Source: Campylobacter sp. MG1 (GTDB lineage: Bacteria > Campylobacterota > Campylobacteria > Campylobacterales > Campylobacteraceae). Taken from it: 64,000 nt of DNA. The translations under genes were made by a program, and so were the position numbers. The stretch covers positions 186,001-250,000 of the forward strand of contig NZ_JANYME010000002.1 in NCBI RefSeq assembly GCF_026616895.1, written 5' to 3'. Positions 28,862 to 37,806 of the stretch are shown here, in pieces. The stretch's first letter is position 1; every line of letters begins with the position of its first letter. Below the pieces are notes generated by a model that was not told where the DNA came from, did no database searches, and saw only the letters and a program-made list of their open reading frames with translations.

Positions 28862-30295
28862 ATGATTAGTAAAGTTTTAATAGCCAATAGAGGCGAAATT
28901 GCTGTTCGTATAGTCCGTGCATGTAGAGATTTGCACATTAGAAGTGCTGCAATTTATACTAAACCTGACGAAAGCTGTCTTCATGTAAAAATAGCAAGTG
29001 AGGCACACTGTGTAGGCGATGATCCTATAAAAGGCTATCTTGATGCAAAAAAAATTGTAGAAACTGCACTAGAGTGTGGGGCTGATGCTATACACCCTGG
29101 CTATGGTTTTTTAAGTGAAAACTATGAATTTGCAAAAATGGTTGAAGATGCTGGATTGATTTTTATTGGCCCTAAAGCTGAAGTAATTAGACAAATGGGT
29201 AATAAAAATATAGCTAGAGAATTAATGAAACAAAATGGTATTCCTATTGTTCCTGGAACTGACCCTTTAAATAAATGCACGATGGATGAGATTAAGGATA
29301 TGGCTGAAAAAATAGGCTATCCTGTAATCCTAAAAGCAAGTGGTGGTGGTGGTGGTCGTGGTATTCGTGAAGTTTGGAGAGAAGAAGATATGCAAATGGC
29401 TTATGAATCTTGCACTAGAGAAGCTAAAGCATACTTTAATAATGAAGAAGTTTTCATGGAAAAATTAATTGTTAATCCACGACATATTGAATTTCAAATT
29501 TTAGGTGATAACTATGGTAATATCATACATTTATGCGAAAGAGATTGCTCAATTCAAAGACGCCATCAAAAAATAATTGAAATCGCACCATGCCCTTCTA
29601 TCAGTGAAAATTTAAGAAAAGTTATGGGTGTTACTGCAGTTGCTGCTGCAAAAGCCGTTAAATATTCTAATGCTGGAACTGTTGAATTTTTGCTAGATGA
29701 TTATAATAGATTTTATTTTATGGAAATGAATACAAGAATTCAAGTAGAACATGGGGTAACTGAGGAGATAACAGGTACTGATTTAGTTGTAAGACAAATT
29801 AGAATTGCTTCTGGTGAAATTTTAGATTTAGAACAAAGCGAGATTAAACCTCGTGGTTTTGCAATAGAAGCAAGGATTACAGCCGAAAATGTTTGGAAAA
29901 ATTTCATACCAACTCCTGGAACAGTAACTGAATACTACCCAGCATTAGGACCATCAGTAAGGGTTGATTCTCACCTATATAAAGATTATAAAATACCACC
30001 TTATTTTGATTCTTTGGTTGCAAAATTGATAGTGAAAGCTACAAGTTATGACTTAGCTGTAAATAAATTAGAAAGAGCATTAGAAGAATTTACCATAAAA
30101 GGATTTAGAACTATTATTCCATTTTTGCTCTCTATTTCAAAAAGTCGTGAATTTAGAAGAGGTTTTTTTGATACCAGCTATGTTGAAAAAAATATAGAAA
30201 AAATATTAGAAAATACTAACGACCCAGATGAAAATCGCAAAGATGAAATAATAGCAGCAATTAGTACAGCTATAAAAAAATACAGGGTTGACTAA
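28862..30295 (+). CDS. pycA: Pyruvate carboxylase subunit A (biotin carboxylase)
   Basis: The 477-aa ATP-grasp protein carboxylates biotin with bicarbonate and ATP. Landmarks are MISKVLIANRGEIAVRI at the N-terminus, the glycine-rich ATP loop KASGGGGGRGIR (about 159-170), and FMEMNTRIQVEHGVTE (about 281-296). AccC of acetyl-CoA carboxylase is closely related, so the sequence alone is not fully decisive. The next gene encodes the carboxyltransferase/biotinyl subunit of a two-subunit pyruvate carboxylase, which decides in favour of PycA. A strong terminator at 30297-30328 means pycB probably has its own promoter. Confidence 0.88.
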   Translation: MISKVLIANRGEIAVRIVRACRDLHIRSAAIYTKPDESCLHVKIASEAHCVGDDPIKGYLDAKKIVETALECGADAIHPGYGFLSENYEFAKMVEDAGLIFIGPKAEVIRQMGNKNIARELMKQNGIPIVPGTDPLNKCTMDEIKDMAEKIGYPVILKASGGGGGRGIREVWREEDMQMAYESCTREAKAYFNNEEVFMEKLIVNPRHIEFQILGDNYGNIIHLCERDCSIQRRHQKIIEIAPCPSISENLRKVMGVTAVAAAKAVKYSNAGTVEFLLDDYNRFYFMEMNTRIQVEHGVTEEITGTDLVVRQIRIASGEILDLEQSEIKPRGFAIEARITAENVWKNFIPTPGTVTEYYPALGPSVRVDSHLYKDYKIPPYFDSLVAKLIVKATSYDLAVNKLERALEEFTIKGFRTIIPFLLSISKSREFRRGFFDTSYVEKNIEKILENTNDPDENRKDEIIAAISTAIKKYRVD

Positions 30296-30296
30296 C

Positions 30297-30328
30297 AAAA
30301 TAATAGCGATTAATTTCGCTATTATTTT
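30297..30328 (+). terminator. pycA terminator
   Basis: A perfect 13-bp stem, AAAATAATAGCGA with loop TTAATT, followed by ATAATTTTATT. It begins directly after the pycA stop codon. Confidence 0.85.
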
Positions 30329-30556
30329 ATAATTTTATTAGTAATACTAAAAATATTTATTATAAAATTTATTTTTTCACAATTTTAATACAAAAAATGC
30401 AAAATATTTATTATAAAAAATAATTTTTTGTTACTAATATTCTCAATTATAATTAAAAAAATATATTGTTTAATTTTATTAAGTAATTGTAAAGTTTAAT
30501 TCATTAAATTTTTTGAAATTTGAATGTATTTCAAAATACAAAAGGGGAGGCTTATA

Positions 30557-32365
30557 ATGGCTAAAAAATATATAGATATTATGGATACAAGTTTTCGTGA
30601 TGGGTTTCAATCAGTTTATGGTGCTAGAGTTTTAATGAAAGATTTTTTCCCAGCATTAGAAGCTGCAAAAGAAGCTGGAATTACGCATTTTGAATTTGGT
30701 GGTGGAGCAAGATTTCAAAGTCTTTATTTTTATACAAATGAAGATGCATTTGTTATGATGGATAAATTCCGTGAAATAGTAGGAAAAGATGCAAATCTTC
30801 AAACACTTGCTCGTGGAGTAAATACCGTAACACTTGATACTGGTAGTCGTGAAATTATAGATTTACATGCAAAAATGTTTGCAAAACACGGGACTACTAC
30901 AATTAGAAATTTTGATGCTTTAAATGATGTGGAAAATTTAAAATATAGTGGTGAAAGAATAGTTCATCATGGTCTAAAACACGAGATAGTTGTAACAATG
31001 ATGGATTTACCTACAGGCTGTAAAGGTGCACACGATGCTGCATTTTACGAAAAAACATTAAAAGAAATTTTAAAAGCTAATATCCCATTCCACAGTGTTT
31101 GTTTTAAAGATGCTTCAGGAACAAGTAATCCACAAAAAGTATATGAAACAATAAAAATGGCTAGAAAAGTATTGCCAGAAAATACTCACATTAGGCTTCA
31201 CACACATGAAACCGCTGGGGTTAGTATAGCGTGCTATTTAGCAGCGCTTGAAGCTGGTGTTGATGGAATTGACCTTGCAGCAGCTCCTGTTAGTGGTGGA
31301 ACTAGCCAACCTGATATTCTTACAATGTTACATGCTGTAAAAGGTAAAAATTATGATTTAGGTGGTCTTGAAGAAGAAAAAATCTTAAAATATGAAGAAG
31401 TATTCAAAGATTGCATGAAAGATTATTTTATGCCACCTGAGGCTACACAAGTTAGTCCATTAATACCATTTTCTCCAATGCCTGGTGGAGCACTAACAGC
31501 AAATACTCAAATGATGAGAGACAATAATGTTTTAGATAAATTCCCAGATGCAATTAAAGCTATGCGTGAAGTAGTAGAAAAAGGTGGCTATGGTACAAGT
31601 GTAACTCCTGTTAGTCAATTTTATTTTCAACAAGCATTTAACAATGTAATGTTTGGTAAATGGAATAAAATTGCTGACGGATACGGTAAAATGGTTTTAG
31701 GATATTTCGGAAAAACTCCTGTAGCTCCAGACCCTGAGATTGTGAAATTAGCTGCTAAACAATTAAATTTAGAACCAACAACTGAAAAAGCCATAGATAT
31801 TGCTGATAAAGATGAAACAAAATCTTTAAAATACACACAAGCTATTCTTGAAAAAGAAGGTATTTCTGTAACTGATGAAAATTTATTTATAGTGGCAGCA
31901 TGTAAAGAAAAAGGTTTAGCATTCTTAAAAGGTGAAGCTAAAGTTAATGTTAGAAAAATTTCAGATATGCCAAAAGAAAATCCTACAAAAAAAGGTGGTT
32001 CAAATTTTTACTCAGTTGTAGTTAATGGTAATAATTATAATGTAGAAATTTCAGAAGGCAAAGATAACTTTAGTGTAAAAAGTGTAAAACCTATAGCAAA
32101 CGAATCTAAAGAAAACAGTGGAGTTTCTAAAAAGGCAGTGGTTTCAACTGGTGAAAAAAGTGTGTTATCATCAATTCCTGGAAATGTATTTAAAGTGTTA
32201 GTAAAAGTTGGTGATAATGTAAAAGCAGGACAAGAGCTGTTTATACTTGAAGCTATGAAGATGGAAATACCTGTAGAATCACCTAGTGATGGTATTATTG
32301 AAGAAATATTTGTAAAACAAGGTGAAACGGTAGATAGTGAACAAGTATTAGCTAATTTAAAATAA
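30557..32365 (+). CDS. pycB: Pyruvate carboxylase subunit B (carboxyltransferase and biotin carrier)
   Basis: It transfers CO2 from carboxybiotin to pyruvate, making oxaloacetate. The frame is open from 30524, but GGGGAGG before ATG 30557 fixes a 602-aa product. The N-terminal TIM barrel shows DTSFRDGFQS (substrate site), metal ligands in HTHETAG and the carboxylatable Lys region CFKDASGT. The C-terminal biotinyl domain has EAMKME, with the biotinylated lysine. Oxaloacetate-decarboxylase alpha subunits look similar, but no beta/gamma membrane subunits are nearby. In C. jejuni pycA and pycB are unlinked; here they are adjacent. Confidence 0.9.
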   Translation: MAKKYIDIMDTSFRDGFQSVYGARVLMKDFFPALEAAKEAGITHFEFGGGARFQSLYFYTNEDAFVMMDKFREIVGKDANLQTLARGVNTVTLDTGSREIIDLHAKMFAKHGTTTIRNFDALNDVENLKYSGERIVHHGLKHEIVVTMMDLPTGCKGAHDAAFYEKTLKEILKANIPFHSVCFKDASGTSNPQKVYETIKMARKVLPENTHIRLHTHETAGVSIACYLAALEAGVDGIDLAAAPVSGGTSQPDILTMLHAVKGKNYDLGGLEEEKILKYEEVFKDCMKDYFMPPEATQVSPLIPFSPMPGGALTANTQMMRDNNVLDKFPDAIKAMREVVEKGGYGTSVTPVSQFYFQQAFNNVMFGKWNKIADGYGKMVLGYFGKTPVAPDPEIVKLAAKQLNLEPTTEKAIDIADKDETKSLKYTQAILEKEGISVTDENLFIVAACKEKGLAFLKGEAKVNVRKISDMPKENPTKKGGSNFYSVVVNGNNYNVEISEGKDNFSVKSVKPIANESKENSGVSKKAVVSTGEKSVLSSIPGNVFKVLVKVGDNVKAGQELFILEAMKMEIPVESPSDGIIEEIFVKQGETVDSEQVLANLK

Positions 32366-32393
32366 AAAAATCGTGGTAGACACCACGATTTTT
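32366..32393 (+). terminator. pycB terminator
   Basis: AAAAATCGTGGT-AGAC-ACCACGATTTTT: a 12-bp GC-containing stem, starting two bases after the pycB stop codon, with the 3' arm ending in a T run. Confidence 0.92.
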
Positions 32394-32468
32394 AATATTC
32401 TCTAAATATTAACTTTTTATTAATTAAATTATGTAATTATTTAATATAAATTTATTTAAGGAGTATTA

Positions 32469-33185
32469 ATGAAAAAAATATTTGTTTTAATTGCTTTTTT
32501 ATTTGTAGCTTGTAAAGATACAGCTGATGATTTAGGTAACAAACTTGGTAGTGCAATTAGTAATGGAAATTTTAACAAACTTGAAAAACTACTTGATTAT
32601 TCTTATAACATAGAAAAAGCTGCTCACATAAATGACGAACCAAGAGCTAAAGAGGGGATGAAACTACTGGCAAGTTTTATTAATAATTATGAATATTTTG
32701 TAATTGGAGAAGAAAATAATCCAACTTTAGCAATAATCTTTGAAATGGTTAATGGTAAAAAAATTAGTCATGAATTAGACTTAATAAAACAAAATGGTGA
32801 ATACAAAATTAAGTTTAGAAGTATTGAAGAACTTCTTAGAAAATTAGAATACACAACTGAAAATATGGCTAATAAAGAGCTAGAAATTTATGAAAATTTA
32901 TTAAATGACCTAAGAAATTATTATTATATAAATAATATGTGGGATAAAGATGTATCTAAAATGACAAGCATTAAGGCAAAAGGTAATACTATCAAAATTG
33001 GAAATAAAAAAACTTGCCTAAAAGTAAATGTAAACTCTGAAAAATTAGAATTAAAGCTCAAACTTGAAAATAAAAATAATGCATTTTGTAAAGCTAGCTT
33101 TGGTTCTGAAAAATTCAAAAAATTAAGTCTTAGAAACAATAATTTAAGCTTTGATAAGACAATAAATATAATTTGGGATGAGTAA
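32469..33185 (+). CDS. Lipoprotein of unknown function
   Basis: A 238-aa protein with a lipoprotein signal peptide and lipobox FLFVAC (C15). The mature part is acidic and basic in patches. Two cysteines in the C-terminal third (about 179 and 208) could form a disulphide. The N-terminal third (AISNGNFNKLEKLLD) loosely resembles the DUF4878-type start seen in the lipoprotein at 45676, but I do not recognise a family. It has an AAGGAG ribosome-binding site and stands alone, between the pycB terminator and the convergent ppsA. Confidence 0.7.
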   Translation: MKKIFVLIAFLFVACKDTADDLGNKLGSAISNGNFNKLEKLLDYSYNIEKAAHINDEPRAKEGMKLLASFINNYEYFVIGEENNPTLAIIFEMVNGKKISHELDLIKQNGEYKIKFRSIEELLRKLEYTTENMANKELEIYENLLNDLRNYYYINNMWDKDVSKMTSIKAKGNTIKIGNKKTCLKVNVNSEKLELKLKLENKNNAFCKASFGSEKFKKLSLRNNNLSFDKTINIIWDE

Positions 33186-33363
33186 AAAGCTAAGGGTTTT
33201 ATAACCTTTAGCAAATAAATTTCTAATTCATATGCATAGTTAAACTAAAAAATGACTCTTATGTAAATTATTATAAAATGTTCTAATAAAATATAAACAA
33301 TAAGTAATTTATAACAATATATACTCATATCAAAAATAAATTTAATAACAAATGCATTAAAAA

Positions 33364-33389
33364 ATAATAAGGTTTTTAAACCTTATTAT
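33364..33389 (-). terminator. ppsA terminator
   Basis: A 12-bp inverted repeat, ATAATAAGGTTT-TT-AAACCTTATTAT, followed on the minus strand by a T run. It lies 19 bases past the ppsA stop codon. Confidence 0.8.
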
Positions 33390-33407
33390 CAAAATAATAC
33401 AAATAAT

Positions 33408-35771
33408 TTATTTTAAATTTTCAAGTCTTTTCCAAGTTGTAATTACACTATCAGGGTTAAGCGACATTGAAACTATCCCTTGTCTTTTTAACCATACAGC
33501 TAAATCAATATGATCACTTGGTCCTTGACCACAAATTCCAACATATTTATTTGCTTTTTTACAAGCTTTAATTGCTCGTTCTAACATAAATAATACAGCC
33601 TCATCCCTTTCATCAAAATCAGCTACTAAAATATCCATTCCACTATCTCTATCAAGCCCTAAAGTAAGCTGAGTCATATCATTACTACCTATGCTAAACC
33701 CATCAAAAAATTCTAAAAACTCATCACATAAAATAGCATTAGATGGCACTTCACACATCATAATAACTCTTAAACCATTTACCCCACGCTTTAAACCATT
33801 TTTACTAAGTAAATTTATAACTGAACTAGCCTGAGAAATAGTCCTTACAAAAGGTACCATAATCTCAATATTATTAAGCCCCATCTCATCTCTTGCTATT
33901 TTTAAAGCTTCACACTCCATTTTAAAACATTCAGCGAAATTTGGTGCTAAATACCTACTAGCTCCACGAAATCCTAACATAGGGTTTTCTTCATTTGCTT
34001 CGTAAAATTCACCGCCTATTAATTTTCTATATTCATTTGTTTTAAAATCACTAAGGCGTATTATTACAGGTTTAGGGTAAAACGCAGCTGCTATTGTTGA
34101 TACACCTTCTGCTAATTTATTTACGAAAAACACTCTTGCATTGTCATAACCCTTTATAGCATTTTCTATTTTTAGTTTTAAATCATCATTCACATTAGGA
34201 TAATCTAAAATAGCGTTTGGATGAATTCCTATATGGTTATTTATAATAAATTCAAGCCTAGCAAGACCAACGCCATCATTTGGCATTTGAGAAAATTTAA
34301 AAGCAAGTGCAGGGTTACCAACATTCATCATAATTTTTACGCCAGCATCACCTAATTTTTCATCACTTTGTTCAACTGTTTCAAATTTTAAAGCACCCTC
34401 ATAAACCCTACCTTCATCTCCATGAACACAACTAACACTTACGATTTCTCCATCTTTTAAAATATCAGTTCCATTTCCTGTTCCAACAACCGCACCTATA
34501 CCTAACTCTCTTGCTATGATTGCAGCATGACAAGTTCTACCACCACGATTTGTTACAATTGCGGCTGCTTTTTTCATAACTGGTTCCCAGTTTGGATCAG
34601 TCATATCAGTAACTATAACATCACCAGCATTAACACGATTAATTTCACTAATATCTTTGATAATTTTTACAGTTCCAACGCTTATCTTTTGACCTATCGC
34701 ACGACCTGTTATTAATATTTTTCCATCATCAATTAATTTATAATTTAATTCTTTTTTACCTTGGGATTTAACAGTTTCAGGTCTTGCTTGTAAAATATAA
34801 ATTTTACCATCTACTCCATCGAGCCCCCATTCAATATCCATAGGTCTTTGATAGTGCTTTTCAATAATCATTGCATATCTTGCTAATTCTTCAATTTGCT
34901 CATCATTTAAACTAAATTTATCTTGTAATTGTTTAGGAACTTCTACTACTTTTACAGCATTTTCACCTTTTTTACGCTCATCTTTAAATTCCATTTTTAT
35001 TAGTTTTGAACCTATTTTTTTAGATATAATTGCTTTATTATCATTATTTAAAGATTCTTTAAAAACATAAAATTCATCAGGATTAACAGCACCTTGAACT
35101 ACACACTCTCCAAGTCCATAAGATGAAGTTATAAAAACAACTCCTTTAAAGCCACTTTCAGTATCTAAACTAAACATAACTCCAGAGCTTCCTTTATCAC
35201 TTCTTACCATTCTTTGCACTCCAGCACTAAGTGCTACATTAGAATGTGAAAAACCTTTATGTACACGATAAGATATTGCTCTATCATTGTAAAGAGAAGC
35301 AAAAACAAGTTTAATTTTATCTAAAACATCATTAAGTCCTGCAACATTTAAAAATGTTTCCTGTTGTCCAGCAAATGAAGCATCTGGCAAATCTTCGGCT
35401 GTTGCTGATGAACGAACAGCAAATGTTCCTTTACCATCTATATCTAATTTTTCATAGTATTCTTTTATTTCATTTTCAAATTCAGGACGAAAATTAGCAT
35501 TTTCCACCATTTCCCTAATTTTAGCCCCTGCTTTAGCTAAATCATCAACATTATCAGCATTTAAATCTTTTAAAATATCATTAATTTTTTTATCTAAATC
35601 ATTATATTCTAAAAAATCTCTAAAAGCCTCAGCTGTTGTAGCAAAACCATCTGGAACACGCACACCACTAGAACTTAGCTGGGTAATCATTTCTCCTAAA
35701 CTAGCATTTTTTCCACCTACTACTTCTACATCACTCATTCTAACTTTATTGAAAGGTAAAATATATTTCAT
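33408..35771 (-). CDS. ppsA: Phosphoenolpyruvate synthase
   Basis: The 787-aa enzyme converts pyruvate plus ATP to PEP, AMP and phosphate, opening gluconeogenesis. Domains in order are the ATP-binding domain (VGGKNASLGEM; AVRSSATAEDLPDASFAGQQ, about 121-140), the phosphohistidine domain GGRTCHAAIIARELG (about 409-423), and the PEP/pyruvate-binding barrel with IGSNDMTQL and ICGQGPSD near the C-terminus. It is divergent from ppsR, the gene for its regulatory kinase/phosphotransferase, across a 113-bp spacer that must hold both promoters. From memory of gluconeogenic enzymes, C. jejuni relies on PckA rather than PPS. Confidence 0.95.
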   Translation of the reverse strand: MKYILPFNKVRMSDVEVVGGKNASLGEMITQLSSSGVRVPDGFATTAEAFRDFLEYNDLDKKINDILKDLNADNVDDLAKAGAKIREMVENANFRPEFENEIKEYYEKLDIDGKGTFAVRSSATAEDLPDASFAGQQETFLNVAGLNDVLDKIKLVFASLYNDRAISYRVHKGFSHSNVALSAGVQRMVRSDKGSSGVMFSLDTESGFKGVVFITSSYGLGECVVQGAVNPDEFYVFKESLNNDNKAIISKKIGSKLIKMEFKDERKKGENAVKVVEVPKQLQDKFSLNDEQIEELARYAMIIEKHYQRPMDIEWGLDGVDGKIYILQARPETVKSQGKKELNYKLIDDGKILITGRAIGQKISVGTVKIIKDISEINRVNAGDVIVTDMTDPNWEPVMKKAAAIVTNRGGRTCHAAIIARELGIGAVVGTGNGTDILKDGEIVSVSCVHGDEGRVYEGALKFETVEQSDEKLGDAGVKIMMNVGNPALAFKFSQMPNDGVGLARLEFIINNHIGIHPNAILDYPNVNDDLKLKIENAIKGYDNARVFFVNKLAEGVSTIAAAFYPKPVIIRLSDFKTNEYRKLIGGEFYEANEENPMLGFRGASRYLAPNFAECFKMECEALKIARDEMGLNNIEIMVPFVRTISQASSVINLLSKNGLKRGVNGLRVIMMCEVPSNAILCDEFLEFFDGFSIGSNDMTQLTLGLDRDSGMDILVADFDERDEAVLFMLERAIKACKKANKYVGICGQGPSDHIDLAVWLKRQGIVSMSLNPDSVITTWKRLENLK

Positions 35772-35884
35772 TATCAGCTCCTAACTTTAAATATTTTAAT
35801 TCTATAATAAAAGCATAAATTTAATATTATTTTATAATTTTCTTATTATTTTATAAGTAAAATGAATTAAAAAAAAGGGATAAT

Positions 35885-36709
35885 ATGCAACGCAAAAAAC
35901 AAAAAACAGTATTTTTTATAAGTGATGGGACAGGTATTACAGCTGAAACATTTGCACATTCTGTATTGGTTCAATTTGACGAAGCCTATGAATTTAAACA
36001 AATTAGAGAACCATTCATAAATTCTGAAGAAAAAGCAATAAGTGTAGCTTTAAAAATTAATGAAATATCAAAAAAAGAAGGAGAACCACCACTTGCATTT
36101 AGCACATTAATCCATAATAATGTTGCATCTCATATAAAATTGGCTAATTGTATTTTTATTGATTTATTAGAACCTTTCGTTAGCTTAATATCAAATAAAC
36201 TTAATGTTAAACCGACAATAAGAGATAATTTATTAAGAGCAAATCCCACTAGTAAAAATTATCAGGATAGAATCGAAGCTATAAATTTCACTCTTGAACA
36301 CGACGATGGACAATTTGTCTATGCGCTTGAACATGCTCAAATTATTTTAATAGGAGTATCAAGGTCAGCAAAAACACCAACTAGCTTATATTTAGCTATG
36401 CAATATGGAATAAAAGTTGCAAATTATCCACTAACACCAGATGATTTTAAAGCTTGTGCTTTGCCAAGTGCTTTGCATCCACATAAAGATAAACTTTTTG
36501 GACTTAGTATTGACCCTTATCGTTTGAGTGAAATTAGAAATGAACGAATGCCAAATTCAGAATATGCAAGTTTGATAAACTGTAAAAATGAAGTAAAAGA
36601 TGCTGAATTTTTAATGAAAATTAATCAAATTCCATATATTAATATTACTAATAAAAGTATTGAAGAAGTTACAACCTTATTGCTTGATATACTTGATATA
36701 CACAATTAA
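35885..36709 (+). CDS. ppsR: PEP synthase regulatory protein (kinase/pyrophosphorylase)
   Basis: This 274-aa DUF299 protein inactivates PEP synthase by ADP-dependent threonine phosphorylation and reactivates it by phosphate-dependent dephosphorylation. It has the N-terminal FFISDGTGITAETFAHS and the P-loop-like GVSRSAKTPTS (about 158-168). Its neighbour ppsA is the expected target. The ATG at 35885 follows AAAGGG at good spacing. Its last 33 bases overlap the convergent hypothetical gene at 36677. Confidence 0.92.
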   Translation: MQRKKQKTVFFISDGTGITAETFAHSVLVQFDEAYEFKQIREPFINSEEKAISVALKINEISKKEGEPPLAFSTLIHNNVASHIKLANCIFIDLLEPFVSLISNKLNVKPTIRDNLLRANPTSKNYQDRIEAINFTLEHDDGQFVYALEHAQIILIGVSRSAKTPTSLYLAMQYGIKVANYPLTPDDFKACALPSALHPHKDKLFGLSIDPYRLSEIRNERMPNSEYASLINCKNEVKDAEFLMKINQIPYINITNKSIEEVTTLLLDILDIHN

Positions 36710-37504
36710 TATATGTTTTAACTTTTTAAATAAGTTTAAAATAATATTTTGTTCTTTTATCATTTTATTTTCTACAATTTTTATGTTTTTATTATATATT
36801 GTAAGACCTGATGGGATAAAAGAACGATTGATTTTTTTATCATTTATATAAAAATACCCTTTAGTATTAGTTTTTATAAATTTAATATTATTATAAATTA
36901 GATTTCCATTATCAAATATCTCTAATAATTCATTAAATCTACTATTTCTATTTGTAATAAATTTAAAATTTTGTTCTAAACAAGAAAAATAAAAATTAAT
37001 CTCTTTATCTAAATCAAAATCTATTTTATTTTGCCGAAATAATCTATTTGTTTTTATAGTTTTTACATTAAAATTATATTTGAATTTACAATTTTTTGCT
37101 TTTAATATCAAAAAATCATCATTAAATCCAAATTTAATAATCCTAGTTTTAATATTTAAAAAATATCTTAAATCGCTTCTTAAAAAACCACAGGCTATAA
37201 TTTTTGAATTCTTAGGAAATTTATAAAAATTATTAAAAAAACTTATGTTTTCTACGAAAATATAATCAAAAAAATTAATTTTATATATATTTTTTAACGC
37301 TTTTTCATTAAAAATATTACAATAAAAAATATTATCATTTAAATTTAAAGTATCATCATTTGATATATACAAAATTTTATATTTATAACTAAGATAATTT
37401 GCTAATTCTTTTAATAAAATTTCAATTTCGCTTTGATTAGAAAATATATAAAATCCATCATAATAATTATCAAAAATATTATTTAATGATGGATTTTCAA
37501 ACAT
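36677..37504 (-). CDS. Conserved-looking hypothetical protein
   Basis: A 275-aa protein, very rich in Asn, Phe, Ile and Lys, with no recognised motif. The first 130 residues have an alternating helix/strand pattern with a nucleotide-binding-like layout (FYIFSN, KILYISND, DYIFVENI, SKIIACGF) but no Walker A. The C-terminal end has a short hydrophobic helix. Its ATG overlaps the thioredoxin stop by one base, so it is cotranslated in the symporter-thioredoxin operon. It overlaps ppsR by 33 bases tail to tail. Function unknown. Confidence 0.65.
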   Translation of the reverse strand: MFENPSLNNIFDNYYDGFYIFSNQSEIEILLKELANYLSYKYKILYISNDDTLNLNDNIFYCNIFNEKALKNIYKINFFDYIFVENISFFNNFYKFPKNSKIIACGFLRSDLRYFLNIKTRIIKFGFNDDFLILKAKNCKFKYNFNVKTIKTNRLFRQNKIDFDLDKEINFYFSCLEQNFKFITNRNSRFNELLEIFDNGNLIYNNIKFIKTNTKGYFYINDKKINRSFIPSGLTIYNKNIKIVENKMIKEQNIILNLFKKLKHILIVYIKYIKQ

Positions 37505-37806
37505 TAAAGTTTTTTAACGCATTCTTCAATAATATTAGCACTTCTTGGCTCAACCAAACGCTCGCAAACCTCAACACCATCTTTTAAAAATAATATCGTA
37601 GGAATATGTCTAATTCCCATTGTATCACGGATTTTTTCATCTTCATCAACATCAACTTCAAAAAAATTAATATTTTCATATTTTTTTGAAAGTTCTTCTA
37701 AAATCGGCTTTGCAAAACGACAATCCCTGCACCAATCAGCACCAAAACTAACAACACAACTCCCACTTAAACAACTATTATAATCACTAAAATTTATCTT
37801 TTTCAT
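37504..37806 (-). CDS. Thioredoxin-family protein with WCRDC active site
   Basis: 100 aa, cytoplasmic (no signal peptide). It has the thioredoxin fold landmarks ADWCRDCRFAKP (active-site cysteines at about 26 and 29) and the cis-proline IPT. The CRDC pair differs from the CGPC of standard thioredoxin and would shift the redox potential. It overlaps the symporter gene by 4 bases and the hypothetical gene by one. A role in reducing imported disulphides such as cystine is inferred from the neighbour. Confidence 0.85.
   Translation of the reverse strand: MKKINFSDYNSCLSGSCVVSFGADWCRDCRFAKPILEELSKKYENINFFEVDVDEDEKIRDTMGIRHIPTILFLKDGVEVCERLVEPRSANIIEECVKKL

Noticed and set aside
33188-33213. Terminator after the lipoprotein gene at 32469
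   Set aside because: A hairpin-like repeat is present (GCTAAGGGTT/AACCTTTAGC) but it has a mismatch and no T run, so it was not listed as a terminator.
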